Assembly (NCBI RefSeq): GCF_900108955.1
Contig: NZ_FNYA01000007.1
Span: 62,001 to 126,000 of the forward strand
Direction of reading: 5' to 3'
DNA from: Flavobacterium terrigena
GTDB lineage: Bacteria > Bacteroidota > Bacteroidia > Flavobacteriales > Flavobacteriaceae
DNA: 64,000 nt
Positions 26,051 to 33,941 of the stretch are shown here, in pieces (position 1 is the stretch's first letter; each line of letters starts with the position of its first letter). A program made the position numbers and the translations under genes. Below the pieces are notes generated by a model. It had not been told where the DNA came from, did no database searches, and worked only from the letters and a program-made list of their open reading frames with translations.

Positions 26051-27124
26051 TTAATCTGGCTTACCCATTTTATTAAGATGTCTAAAATGTGAAAACATCA
26101 TTTCAAATAAGGTTTTATGATGATATGGAAAATTATATTCTTCTGTAGTTTCTTTAATTATCTGGTTAATTTCACTGTAATTGGTATGACAAATATTTGG
26201 GAACAAATGATGCGCAGCATGACAATTAGAACCACCACTTAAAAAACGTGCCCAACTTTTATTTGCATCCCAATCACAACTTGTATAAAGTTGGTGAACA
26301 GCCCAAGTATGCTCAAGAAACTCACCTTCAGGTTGAGGGTAATCAGCACCATCAAAAAAATGGGTGCCTACTAACATTATTATAAAAACTAAAGATGTAA
26401 ATGCACTAGCTGTAAAATAAGTTAAAATAATAAAACTCCATGAATAATCAGTAAACAATAGAGGAAACACAAGAACAATTGAAAAATATACTACTTTATA
26501 CAATACAAATCTTATATATAATTCTGTTTTAGAAACACCTTTTTTCATCCAATGATATTCCTGAGAAAACAAGTAAACCCAATCGCTCATAAAAACGGAA
26601 TGCAGCAATGTGAACATGTAAACAAAAGGTGCATAATATGCCTGATATCTATGTTTTGGTTTCCAAGGATGAGTTGGACTTAATCGTAAAAATGGATTTT
26701 TGTCAATATCAATATCACTTCCTTCCACATTAGCATATAAATGATGAGAACGAATATGTCTTAATCCCCAAAGTAAAGGATCTATACCAACAGTAAGAAA
26801 ACTAAAGAAATGTAAAACTCCATTCCATTTTTTATTTTTAAATGCCGTATTATGCGAAGCATCATGTCCAAAACTAAAACCAATTAACAATCCAGCAAGT
26901 TGAAAAACAACATACAACAACCAAAAATTGATTTTACTTAGCGAATTGAAAAACAATAAACTATAAGAAAAATAACAAACTGCAATCCAAAACACACCTT
27001 TAAACCAAAATTTAAAATCACCATGAGACGTTGATTTACCTTCCAGTTTTTCATAAACTCTTTTTCTGAGATGTAAAAAAAATGCTCTTTCTGCTTCCGA
27101 TTTTTTAAAATACTTTGTTTTCAT
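26051..27124 (-). CDS. Membrane fatty acid desaturase (acyl-lipid type)
   Basis: This 357-residue integral membrane di-iron desaturase carries the three histidine boxes GHDASH (86-91), HIRSHH (123-128) and NCHAAHH (near 300), with four to five TM segments between them. Such enzymes introduce double bonds into acyl chains with a reductant from ferredoxin or cytochrome b5-like partners. The motif set with HxxxHH and HxxHH fits the delta-5/6/9 acyl-lipid family. Regiospecificity cannot be read. It is divergent from a possible regulator at 27372 and close to a sterol-desaturase family gene. Confidence 0.9.
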   Translation of the reverse strand: MKTKYFKKSEAERAFFLHLRKRVYEKLEGKSTSHGDFKFWFKGVFWIAVCYFSYSLLFFNSLSKINFWLLYVVFQLAGLLIGFSFGHDASHNTAFKNKKWNGVLHFFSFLTVGIDPLLWGLRHIRSHHLYANVEGSDIDIDKNPFLRLSPTHPWKPKHRYQAYYAPFVYMFTLLHSVFMSDWVYLFSQEYHWMKKGVSKTELYIRFVLYKVVYFSIVLVFPLLFTDYSWSFIILTYFTASAFTSLVFIIMLVGTHFFDGADYPQPEGEFLEHTWAVHQLYTSCDWDANKSWARFLSGGSNCHAAHHLFPNICHTNYSEINQIIKETTEEYNFPYHHKTLFEMMFSHFRHLNKMGKPD

Positions 27125-27272
27125 TTATTGTAATTGGTTTAAAATATGAAATAAAAATCCTGTTTTTCATTTGAATTCGATTAATCACAGCTGAATAGTG
27201 AATCAAATCTTTCGCCGTAACTTTTTCTAAATTGTCGGCTATTTTTGCGATTTTAAGTTTGAAGTTCCTCAT
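27105..27272 (-). CDS. Possible small leader ORF, 55 aa
   Basis: An ATG at 27272 opens a 55-codon frame (MRNFKLKIAKIADNLEKVTA…) that ends 20 bp inside the desaturase gene, overlapping its start in another frame. The peptide is basic and amphipathic and has no recognised family. The overlap could couple its translation with the desaturase. It could equally be chance in this region of about 250 bp, which otherwise holds only the divergent promoters. Confidence 0.25.
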   Translation of the reverse strand: MRNFKLKIAKIADNLEKVTAKDLIHYSAVINRIQMKNRIFISYFKPITINENKVF

Positions 27273-27323
27273 AATTTATGATTTATTTACACTTCAAAAG
27301 TATTTTAATAATCACAAAACAAA

Positions 27324-27351
27324 TTGCAGTAAATAATAATATGTATATTTG
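27324..27351 (+). promoter_or_regulatory. Promoter of the 316-aa regulator-like gene
   Basis: TTG (27324-27326) and TATATTTG (27344-27351) are separated by 17 bp, within the range for Flavobacterium promoters. They lie 21 bp before the ATG at 27372. Confidence 0.55.
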
Positions 27352-27371
27352 GTTTTGCGAAAATCACAAAT

Positions 27372-28322
27372 ATGAACCCTCAAGAAATCCTTTTAAAAGA
27401 AATCCGACAAATTATTGGAAACGAAACTTCTATAAACGAAGCCATTTCTAATGTGTTACAAATAAGTTATGATGCGTCGCACCGAAGAATTTCGATGAAG
27501 AGTAAATTTTCTATTGAAGAAACAGTAGCTTTATGTCAGGAATACGGGATTTCTATGGACAATTTGTTTCAGCAAAATGACAGCTTAATAGTCGAGAAAA
27601 CAAAAAGTATAAAAACCCAAGCCGATTTTAAAAATTATTTCGAAAAATCAAAACAATTTTTATCCGATTTCAATCCAGCCGAAACGATATTATATTATTC
27701 CGCGAAAGACATTCCGATGAATTATACGGTTGCTGGAACTTTGTTTTCTAAATTTAAATTTTTTATTTGGTTCAATTTATTAACAAATAAGACCGCCACA
27801 CATTTTGAAGATTTTGTATTTGACACGGCTATTTTAAATGACACTTCCGCATTAAAGCAGTTTTTCGAACATTCCAAACGAGTAGAAATTTGGAACGACA
27901 CCACAATAAATAGTTCTTTACAACAAATTTATTATTTTTTCGAATCGGGATTATTGCAGTATTCAAATGCGAAATTACTACTTCAAGATGTAACTGAAAT
28001 TATTGATACTATAGAACAAAAATGCCAAACCAATACACCAGATTTTCAATTGTATCATAATGAATTGCTGATTTTAAACAATTCGGTTTTATTTACATCG
28101 CATCAAAAATTGAAATTCTTTTTGCCCTATAATGCATTAGGTTATTATGCTACTTCGGACAAAAACGCCTGTTTAGAACAAAAAGAATACATTGCTAATC
28201 AGCTTTCCAATTCTAAATCGTTAAACCAATCGGGCAAAAAAGATCAAAAAATATTTTTCAATAAAATGCGTCAAAAAATTGATTTCTATAGTTCGAAAAT
28301 TGATAATTATGTGGTGGAATAG
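27372..28322 (+). CDS. Helix-turn-helix-like protein, possible transcription regulator
   Basis: This 316-residue cytoplasmic protein has an N-terminus (ISNVLQISYDASHRRISMKS, then SIEETVALCQEYGISMDNLF, residues 22-66) that reads as an XRE-like HTH: two helices, a short turn and the IxxxNLF ending. The remaining 250 residues are alpha-helical and aromatic, without a recognised ligand-binding domain. Similar HTH plus long helical tail proteins are common single-gene regulators in Flavobacteria. It is divergent from the fatty acid desaturase and could control it. The regulator call is moderately supported and the target is only inference. Confidence 0.6.
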   Translation: MNPQEILLKEIRQIIGNETSINEAISNVLQISYDASHRRISMKSKFSIEETVALCQEYGISMDNLFQQNDSLIVEKTKSIKTQADFKNYFEKSKQFLSDFNPAETILYYSAKDIPMNYTVAGTLFSKFKFFIWFNLLTNKTATHFEDFVFDTAILNDTSALKQFFEHSKRVEIWNDTTINSSLQQIYYFFESGLLQYSNAKLLLQDVTEIIDTIEQKCQTNTPDFQLYHNELLILNNSVLFTSHQKLKFFLPYNALGYYATSDKNACLEQKEYIANQLSNSKSLNQSGKKDQKIFFNKMRQKIDFYSSKIDNYVVE

Positions 28323-28323
28323 T

Positions 28324-29046
28324 TTATTCTTTATGCACATCTTTAAACTTAAACATATCTAATAATCGTTGTTCTTTTTCGTTATTGAAACCACAAGTTG
28401 ACTTAAATTCTTTTGGATTTTCGTACGTTCCAAATAACATATCCCACCAAACAATATCACCATAATTATTAGTGTGTTTGTCATATTCATGATGAATTCT
28501 GTGCATTTCCGGACGTTGAAAAATATAACCAATCCATCTCGGTGTTTTCACATTCGTGTGATAGAAAAATTCACCTAAAGCTGTAAACAAAGTATACACC
28601 GCACCAGCTTCCACACTTAAACCTAAAGTTGAAAATACCAAAAGACTACCAATTATAGAATTCACAGTCATTTCTAACGGATGTTTGTAAAACGAAGTAA
28701 TGACTTCCAAACGTTGCGGACTGTGGTGAATTTGATGAAAACGCGTCCATAGAAAATCAAATTGATGTCTCCATCTGTGCCACCAATAAAAAATAAAAGT
28801 GGCAATAAAATAAGCAATTAATCCGCCAAAAAATGGATTTACATGTTCCGATAAATTAAATATTGAATATTGAGAAAGCCAAATTTCCCAAGTATAACCA
28901 GCAAGTGTTACTACGCCTAGTTGCAAAAAATTTACGGCTAAAACTCTGATGGTCCAAGTGGGCACTTCGGGTAATTTCCAACCAGGAATCGTTCGTTCCA
29001 ACAAAAAACAAAACGCGAAAACGATAAAAATAATAGTAAGTGTCAT
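28324..29046 (-). CDS. Sterol desaturase/fatty acid hydroxylase family membrane protein
   Basis: This 240-residue membrane protein has about four TM segments and the eight-histidine signature: WWHRWRHQFDFLW (94-106), FHQIHHSP (109-116) and EMHRIHHEYDKHTNN (about 180-194), followed by WWDMLFGTYENP. The family uses a di-iron centre to hydroxylate or desaturate lipids. In Bacteroidota, substrates include sphingolipids, carotenoids and fatty acids, so the substrate here is open. Its stop lies 1 bp from the stop of the convergent 316-aa gene (28322), so no separate terminator exists between them. Confidence 0.9.
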   Translation of the reverse strand: MTLTIIFIVFAFCFLLERTIPGWKLPEVPTWTIRVLAVNFLQLGVVTLAGYTWEIWLSQYSIFNLSEHVNPFFGGLIAYFIATFIFYWWHRWRHQFDFLWTRFHQIHHSPQRLEVITSFYKHPLEMTVNSIIGSLLVFSTLGLSVEAGAVYTLFTALGEFFYHTNVKTPRWIGYIFQRPEMHRIHHEYDKHTNNYGDIVWWDMLFGTYENPKEFKSTCGFNNEKEQRLLDMFKFKDVHKE

Positions 29047-29127
29047 TTCAATTTAGTTTTACAATTAATACTAAATCAAAATTACTAGCAATGCAACTAA
29101 AATTGATGCACCTAAGTTAACAAATAA

Positions 29128-29703
29128 CTAAACGATACGTTTTCTAATTCTACTTAACGATTGCGGTTTTACACCAACATAAGAAGCAATAAGATATTGT
29201 GGAATTCGTTGCACCAAATCTTTATAATGTTCTAAAAAATAGCGATATCTGTCTTCTGGATTGTATTGATGAACGGTTAAAAGTTGGTTCACCATGATGA
29301 TAAAACGATGTTCAATAATTATTCTACCGAGTAAATTAGCGTTTTTGGAAACCTTATATAGCTTTTGCAATTCGTCATAATCAATGACTAAAAATTCACA
29401 ATCTTCTAAAGCTTGAATATTTTGAATAGAAGGTTGTTTTGAAATAAAACTTCCATAATCGGCAACAAACTCACCTTCTTTGGTGAATTCTAAAGTCGCT
29501 TCTTCCTCATTCTTAAAAACGAAATAACGCACCAATCCTTTACACAGAAATCCTAATTTTGTATTCACTTCAGTGGATTGCAAAAAGTATTCGTTTTTTT
29601 GTAACGAAAAAGGTTTAAATGCCTTTTGAAACAACACTTCTTCATCAGGTTCTAAAGTGGTAATATGTTTTAAGGTTTGTAAAAGTATCTGGAAAGCTTC
29701 CAT
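29128..29703 (-). CDS. Crp/Fnr family transcription regulator
   Basis: This 191-residue protein has a cyclic-nucleotide-binding-like beta-barrel (residues 20-115: FSLQKNEYFLQSTEVNTKLG, GLVRYFVF, TKEGEFVADYGSF) and a C-terminal winged HTH ending in IASYVGVKPQSLSRIRKRI. The cNMP-binding residues are not clearly conserved, as is usual for this flavobacterial subgroup. Some related proteins are called catabolite activators without proof of ligand. Upstream of its start (29704-29983) lies an array of five dyads that could be operators. Confidence 0.85.
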   Translation of the reverse strand: MEAFQILLQTLKHITTLEPDEEVLFQKAFKPFSLQKNEYFLQSTEVNTKLGFLCKGLVRYFVFKNEEEATLEFTKEGEFVADYGSFISKQPSIQNIQALEDCEFLVIDYDELQKLYKVSKNANLLGRIIIEHRFIIMVNQLLTVHQYNPEDRYRYFLEHYKDLVQRIPQYLIASYVGVKPQSLSRIRKRIV

Positions 29704-29764
29704 ACAAATATATTTTACTACAATACTAGTGAAAAAATAATTAATAGACTCTTTGCTAATTTCG

Positions 29765-29942
29765 ATAACAGAAACCGTTATTTATTTTTCACTTCAAATA
29801 AAAAATAACAAAAACCGTTATTTAAATTTCGTTTTAAAAATAAAATAACAAAAGTTGTTGCAAAAAAAATATTTTCTAAAAAATTGCAACAAAAGTTGTT
29901 GCAAAAAAAATGAATTGAAAAAATTTGCAACAGAAACGGTAC
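29765..29942. repeat. Array of five ~40-bp units with covarying dyads
   Basis: Five units repeat at 40, 40, 41 and 41 bp. Each has a core of two 5-bp arms around a 7-bp spacer: ATAAC-AGAAACC-GTTAT (29765-29781), ATAAC-AAAAACC-GTTAT (29805-29821), ATAAC-AAAAGTT-GTTGC (29845-29861), GCAAC-AAAAGTT-GTTGC (29886-29902) and GCAAC-AGAAACG-GTAC (29927-29942). Between neighbouring cores the facing arms always match each other: GTTATT/AATAAC twice, then GTTGCAA/TTGCAAC twice. This gives four 33-34-bp AT-rich hairpins. The array occupies the gap between the Crp/Fnr gene (minus) and the ExbD gene (plus). No coding frame covers it. Confidence 0.75.
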
Positions 29943-29951
29943 AATTCTTGA

Positions 29952-29969
29952 GTTGGTAAATTTACTAAC
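29952..29969. promoter_or_regulatory. Near-perfect palindrome upstream of exbD-like gene
   Basis: GTTGGTAAATTTACTAAC reads almost the same on both strands (one mismatched pair) and lies 15 bp before the ATG at 29984. It may be an operator or overlap a TAAATTTA-like -7 box. Confidence 0.4.
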
Positions 29970-29983
29970 TAAACTACTCCATC

Positions 29984-30529
29984 ATGTACACTAGCAAACA
30001 TACTTACGGCAAAAAAAGCATTACTCCAAAAGCTAAAAAGCTACATCCTTTTATAGATTTAACTGCTATGGTCAATTTATCTTTTCTATTAATGATGTTT
30101 TTTATGTTGCAAAGTTTCATGAAGAAACCTTATTCTATGGATCTGCGTTTGCCTCAGCAATATAACGATCCTTATGGCTGGAGTACTGGTGGTTGTGGTG
30201 GCGAATGGAAAACGTTTACCATTTTATTAGGCGCAAACAATAAAGTAGTTACTTACATGGGGTTAGTTGATTTTCCAGTTGAAAAGCCAAAAGCATTTAC
30301 TTCGGGTTCAAAAGCGCTAAGAAATAATATTATTGCGGTTAATGAATATGTAAAAGAACATGTTAATGATCCAAAAAAAGAAGGATTATTTGTCATTATA
30401 AAACCTAGTGCAGCTTGTGTGTTTGAAAACTTAGTAGAAACTATGGATGAAATGCATATCAATAAAGTTAGAGGCTTCGTTGTGGATGACCGACTTAACG
30501 AATCAGAACAAAAACTATTAGAAAAATAA
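29984..30529 (+). CDS. ExbD/TolR-like biopolymer transport protein (orphan)
   Basis: This 181-residue protein has a basic N-terminus (HTYGKKSITPKAKKLHP) and one TM segment (FIDLTAMVNLSFLLMMFFML, residues 23-42) that holds the ExbD-type Asp25. A periplasmic domain follows (FTILLGANNKVVTYMGLVDF, LFVIIKPSAACVFENLVETM, DEMHINKVRGFVV). This is the ExbD/TolR plan, in which the TM Asp takes part in proton-driven energy transfer to TonB or TolA. No ExbB/TolQ or TonB gene is nearby, so its partner is unknown. The GWSTGGCGGEW insert is atypical but recurs in Bacteroidota ExbD paralogues. Confidence 0.8.
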   Translation: MYTSKHTYGKKSITPKAKKLHPFIDLTAMVNLSFLLMMFFMLQSFMKKPYSMDLRLPQQYNDPYGWSTGGCGGEWKTFTILLGANNKVVTYMGLVDFPVEKPKAFTSGSKALRNNIIAVNEYVKEHVNDPKKEGLFVIIKPSAACVFENLVETMDEMHINKVRGFVVDDRLNESEQKLLEK

Positions 30530-30579
30530 TTTATAGAATTAAATTCAAATTTTTCTAAATTTACAGAAAACTAACCACA

Positions 30580-31392
30580 ATGAAATTAATCACCGACAGA
30601 ACCATAATTATAAAATCATTAATTGCTGCATTGCTAATTCTAATAATTAAAAACTTTGTTTTCAAATACTTATCATTATACGGACAAGATTTTCACGATC
30701 TAATTGAACTATCAGATATTACCATCATTTTCTCAGGTGCTTTTTTCGTTTTCGGATTGTTATTAGCCGCAACAATGAGCGATTTTAAAGAAAGTGAAAG
30801 AATTCCGGGTGAAGTCGCATCCAATTTAGAAGCCATAAAAGATTGGATTTATTTAGCTATACGAGCACCAAGAACAGGCACTTCCGATTTATGTAAAGAA
30901 GAATTAGATCAACCTCACTTACGCAACGAGTTACTTGGCATGACAGACGGAATTATCGCGTGGATATATTCTAAAGAAAAAGATTCAAACGTAATTTTTC
31001 CTTTAATTAGAAAGTCAAATGAAATTGCGTATTACTTCGCAGAACGCGGCGTGGACAAAGAAGCTATAAAAGGGATTCAAGAAAATACCAATGCGATGAG
31101 AAAACAACTAACTCGAGCCTACTCTATTTCCCGAAATAATTTTATAAAACCAGCTTACACTTTATTGCAAAGTATCTTGTTTATTGTGATGTCGTTGTTG
31201 CTAATTACTAAATTCAAATCTAATTCTGCAGATTATTTAGTTACATCAGCCATTACCTTTTTGTTTTGTTATTTGTATTTATTAATTAGTGGTTTAGATG
31301 ACCCTTTCGACATTACAAACGATGAAATTGATGTCGATTTAAAACCAATTGATAGGTTAAGACATCGTTTAGATAGCGATTTTTTGGTTTAA
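30580..31392 (+). CDS. DUF4239/bestrophin-like membrane protein
   Basis: This 270-residue protein has hydrophobic segments near residues 12-32, 46-66 (ITIIFSGAFFVFGLLLAATM), 190-210 and 216-236. A long cytoplasmic helical region lies between, and the short C-terminal motif SGLDDPFDITNDE (239-251) resembles the conserved L-x-x-PF signature of DUF4239/bestrophin-like proteins. Function is unknown; a channel is possible by fold. A decayed copy of its 3' end lies 2.5 kb downstream (33942-34040). Confidence 0.6.
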   Translation: MKLITDRTIIIKSLIAALLILIIKNFVFKYLSLYGQDFHDLIELSDITIIFSGAFFVFGLLLAATMSDFKESERIPGEVASNLEAIKDWIYLAIRAPRTGTSDLCKEELDQPHLRNELLGMTDGIIAWIYSKEKDSNVIFPLIRKSNEIAYYFAERGVDKEAIKGIQENTNAMRKQLTRAYSISRNNFIKPAYTLLQSILFIVMSLLLITKFKSNSADYLVTSAITFLFCYLYLLISGLDDPFDITNDEIDVDLKPIDRLRHRLDSDFLV

Positions 31393-31416
31393 ATTATTAG
31401 GTCTCACCTTTTTCAT

Positions 31417-31542
31417 TTTAGCCACGAATGCACGAATTTTAAAATAAAAATGCTAAAATTTGTTCATCTTCAATGATCCCGATGTATCGGGACCAATTAA
31501 ATCGAAAATTTAAATAAAAATTAGTGAATTCATGGCGAAAAA
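31417..31542. repeat. Degenerate inverted-repeat element (GCCACGAATGCACGAAT type)
   Basis: TTAGCCACGAATGCACGAAT (about 31417-31437) faces an imperfect inverse copy, ATTAGTGAATTCATGGCGAA (about 31520-31539). Between them, about 80 bp hold TCCCGAT-GT-ATCGGGA (31477-31492), a 7-bp hairpin. There is no coding content. The pattern looks like a miniature, non-coding interspersed repeat. A related motif occurs at 45491-45511. Confidence 0.5.
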
Positions 31543-31571
31543 AAATATTCAAAATCACGTTAACTGTTAGC

Positions 31572-31602
31572 AAAAAAAACACTCAATTATGAGTGTTTTC
31601 TT
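31572..31602 (-). terminator. Terminator of the mono-heme lipoprotein gene
   Basis: AAAACACTCA (31576-31585) pairs with TGAGTGTTTT (31590-31599) around ATTA, with A and T runs on both sides. It lies 30 bp after the stop of the minus-strand gene. Confidence 0.75.
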
Positions 31603-31630
31603 ATTTTATATCAATTTTTATATCAATAAT

Positions 31631-33127
31631 TTATTTTTTCTTCCTTTCTTCAACAATGGCTATTGTAGTGGAGTTTGGAGTGGGTAAACCTTTCAGTAAA
31701 GCGTCAAAAACATGACTCAAATCACCTGGTTCTAATCCTTCTTCATGAGAATGGCAAAAAAAACAGGTGCCTTGAGCGTTGTATTTATCTCCATGTTGTT
31801 TATAAGTTTCCATAGTAGAATTTGCCAACTGACTCGTCCCAATTGCCACACCTGCAACACGTAATGAATCTACTTTTGGATTATAACTATATCCGTTTGG
31901 TGCTGCTCCGCTATCCGTCCATGTTGCACCAATAAAAATATAATTCTTACGAACATCATTGCCTTTCAATTTAGAAATGATAGCATTATTAATAGCAATA
32001 ATTTCACTATTTGAAGCTGCCGGCGAAGCATCTTCTGCGTTTGGTTTGACATCAACTGCACTTCCCCAAGGTTTTGTTCTAAGTGTATTACTTGGTGAAA
32101 TGGTATGTCCTTTTTTTGCTTTTATAGAATCCGAAGCAAAAACCATATGTGAAATATTTGTAGAATCTTTCAGATTAGCATTTAATAACCAATCACCTTT
32201 TTCATCCGCTAACACTGTTTCTGTTTTTCCATCTGTAGTAAGATATTGATAAGCAGCATTAGGCGCGTTGCGTTTGTGTTCAAATGTTGCCCAAATCATT
32301 TCTGGATGTCCATTTGCGCTACCTACAATATGCATTCCAACTAGTGCTAGTTTTACTTTTCGTTCACCTTTTATCAACCATAACTTATCATTTTGTTTTT
32401 TATAAACGGGAATAGTAGCATCAATAATAATAAAGTCTTCTCTATTTTCAAGAGATTCTGCCACTATCCATGATGTTTTAATCTCTATAGCTAATGCATT
32501 TGGATTTTTTAAAACCACACCATTTTGTTTGGCAAAATTAAAGATGCTATCTTTTTCGGCTTTTGTAGTTGGAAAAGTAGCTCCAGACATTTTCTTTTGG
32601 TTAACGGCATTTAAAAATTCTGCATAAACGTCATTAACCATAGAAATATAATATATTAAATTTCCATTTGCATCCATTAATACATCATCAGTTGCCTGAC
32701 CTTCTTCACTTACGATTTTTCCAGTTTTGTCAACATTAGCTATTGCTCTTAACAATTGACCAGGTTTATTCGGAATTAAATCTCTTTGCTGATTACTATT
32801 TTTAGGCGTTACAGTATAAAATTCAGGAGATTGAAATACAAGATCACCAGCACTATCATCTTTTGAGGTCATCCAAAGAAACATTCTTTCAGACCATTTA
32901 TAAAAGTCACAATTATTATCGTGTATAAAATCTACACTATTAGCAGGAGTAACTTCTCCATTTTCGGTTACCTCACCACTTTTAAACCAAGTTGCAAAAT
33001 CCTTATCAGTTAAATCACATAATGGTTTTACATTTTGAGGTAATTTCCCGTTTTCAATAACACAAGAAACAACCAATGCTCCTATTAAAATTACTAAAAA
33101 TGATTTTTTAAAAATATTTTTTCTCAT
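31631..33127 (-). CDS. Mono-heme c-type lipoprotein, 498 aa
   Basis: The protein has a lipoprotein signal (KSFLVILIGALVVSC, Cys22) and a large body with little recognisable similarity, containing FYKWSERMFLWMTSKDDSAG (about 75-94) and HIVGSANGHPEMIWATFEHK. A single heme-binding motif CFFCH (455-459) in QGTCFFCHSHEEG is followed by a short tail. The heme motif and localisation suggest a periplasm- or surface-facing electron-transfer or oxidase-associated protein. No partner oxidase is nearby. It lies downstream of a DUF1842 gene on the same strand, with a terminator and possible structured RNA in between. Confidence 0.75.
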   Translation of the reverse strand: MRKNIFKKSFLVILIGALVVSCVIENGKLPQNVKPLCDLTDKDFATWFKSGEVTENGEVTPANSVDFIHDNNCDFYKWSERMFLWMTSKDDSAGDLVFQSPEFYTVTPKNSNQQRDLIPNKPGQLLRAIANVDKTGKIVSEEGQATDDVLMDANGNLIYYISMVNDVYAEFLNAVNQKKMSGATFPTTKAEKDSIFNFAKQNGVVLKNPNALAIEIKTSWIVAESLENREDFIIIDATIPVYKKQNDKLWLIKGERKVKLALVGMHIVGSANGHPEMIWATFEHKRNAPNAAYQYLTTDGKTETVLADEKGDWLLNANLKDSTNISHMVFASDSIKAKKGHTISPSNTLRTKPWGSAVDVKPNAEDASPAASNSEIIAINNAIISKLKGNDVRKNYIFIGATWTDSGAAPNGYSYNPKVDSLRVAGVAIGTSQLANSTMETYKQHGDKYNAQGTCFFCHSHEEGLEPGDLSHVFDALLKGLPTPNSTTIAIVEERKKK

Positions 33128-33174
33128 AATATATAGTTTTTAAGTCTTCAAATTAATTTAGCTGCTTTTTTAAA

Positions 33175-33212
33175 CAAAAAAAGAGGTTAACAATTAAAAT
33201 GCAACCTCTCGT
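33175..33212 (-). terminator. Terminator after the DUF1842 transcript
   Basis: On the minus strand GAGAGGTT and AACCTCTT form an 8-bp stem followed by at least six T residues. It lies about 170 bp after the DUF1842 stop and before the lipoprotein start. Confidence 0.6.
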
Positions 33213-33257
33213 TTATAATTTAAAATATGCTAAAACATCTAACTGGATAAGGTATTC

Positions 33258-33345
33258 CCCGCTTCTTCCTCTTAAAGCAACAATGCTGCTTTGAAGCGAG
33301 TTTTATGAATCTCCTCCCCAAGAGATTTATTTCCTTTACTAGTTT
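33258..33345 (-). ncRNA. Candidate structured RNA between DUF1842 and heme lipoprotein genes
   Basis: The region is less AT-rich than its surroundings and folds locally. An outer stem CGCTTC (33260-33265) with GAAGCG (33293-33298) encloses AAAGCA/TGCTTT (33274-33279 with 33287-33292). A second hairpin AATCTC/GAGATT (33308-33313 with 33322-33327) has a CTCCCCAA loop. It has no reading frame. Together with the terminator at 33175-33212 it could be a small RNA, a long 3'UTR or a relic of an insertion-sequence end. Confidence 0.35.
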
Positions 33346-33377
33346 TAAATTCTAGCCAATCAAATTATTTAATAGTT

Positions 33378-33758
33378 TTATTTTTTTGAAACTACTGGTA
33401 CATTTTCAATATGAGTATTTGCATAAGCGAATCCTCCTGTTCCATTCCAAGAACCATCTATAGCTAAATGTGCTTCAAAAGGAATTTCAATTGGCATATC
33501 TCCATCTGAATGAATCATTCCTTTTATTGCTACAACTTGAGTAACAGATCCAAAACCTGTTGCATAAATTGTTCCTGTAACTTGTCCACTATAATTTCCG
33601 TTTTGGATAGCTTGAGTAACATGCACAGAACCAGTTACTTTGTGTTGAGATGGTACTACAACAAATGAAAAATTAACAACAGGCGCTCCTGACATTCCTA
33701 CATTTCCTATTGTACCTTGAGCTAAATAAGCTCCTTCTAAATTAGATTGTGTTGACAT
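33378..33758 (-). CDS. DUF1842 domain protein
   Basis: This 126-residue protein without signal peptide matches the DUF1842 pattern: GAYLAQGTIGNVGMSGAPVV (residues 9-28), GSVHVTQAIQ, GTIYATGFG, IPFEAHLAIDGSWNGTGGF (91-109) and a final ENVPV. It is predicted to be an all-beta small protein. The family has no assigned function, and in other bacteria it appears in small accessory clusters. Codon use is slightly less AT-rich than the neighbours, which is compatible with transfer. It lies upstream of the heme lipoprotein on the same strand. Confidence 0.8.
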   Translation of the reverse strand: MSTQSNLEGAYLAQGTIGNVGMSGAPVVNFSFVVVPSQHKVTGSVHVTQAIQNGNYSGQVTGTIYATGFGSVTQVVAIKGMIHSDGDMPIEIPFEAHLAIDGSWNGTGGFAYANTHIENVPVVSKK

Positions 33759-33941
33759 AATATTTTTTTATATGGTTTTTGTCCTACTCTACTGGCTTTT
33801 CGGTTCCGCCTTTTTAATTTAAGAATCTTACTAGTATTAATTCCTGAGGTGAAATTAACTCGAATCATAAAACGATTTTTAAATATTGTGATGAAACAGG
33901 TTTTTTGATGTATGAGCAGAGAATTTAACCGGAATAAAAAC
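33759..33941. other. Intergenic region upstream of the DUF1842 gene
   Basis: About 180 bp hold no convincing gene. A GGC…GCC hairpin (GGCTTTTCGGTTCCGCC, about 33796-33812) followed by T residues on the plus strand is the only distinct structure. Together with the adjacent pseudogene fragment it makes a 500-bp gap before the lipoprotein at 34266. Confidence 0.5.

Noticed and set aside
29765..29942. CRISPR array interpretation of the regular repeats
   Set aside because: Units are short imperfect dyads without constant repeats separated by unique spacers, and no cas gene is near.
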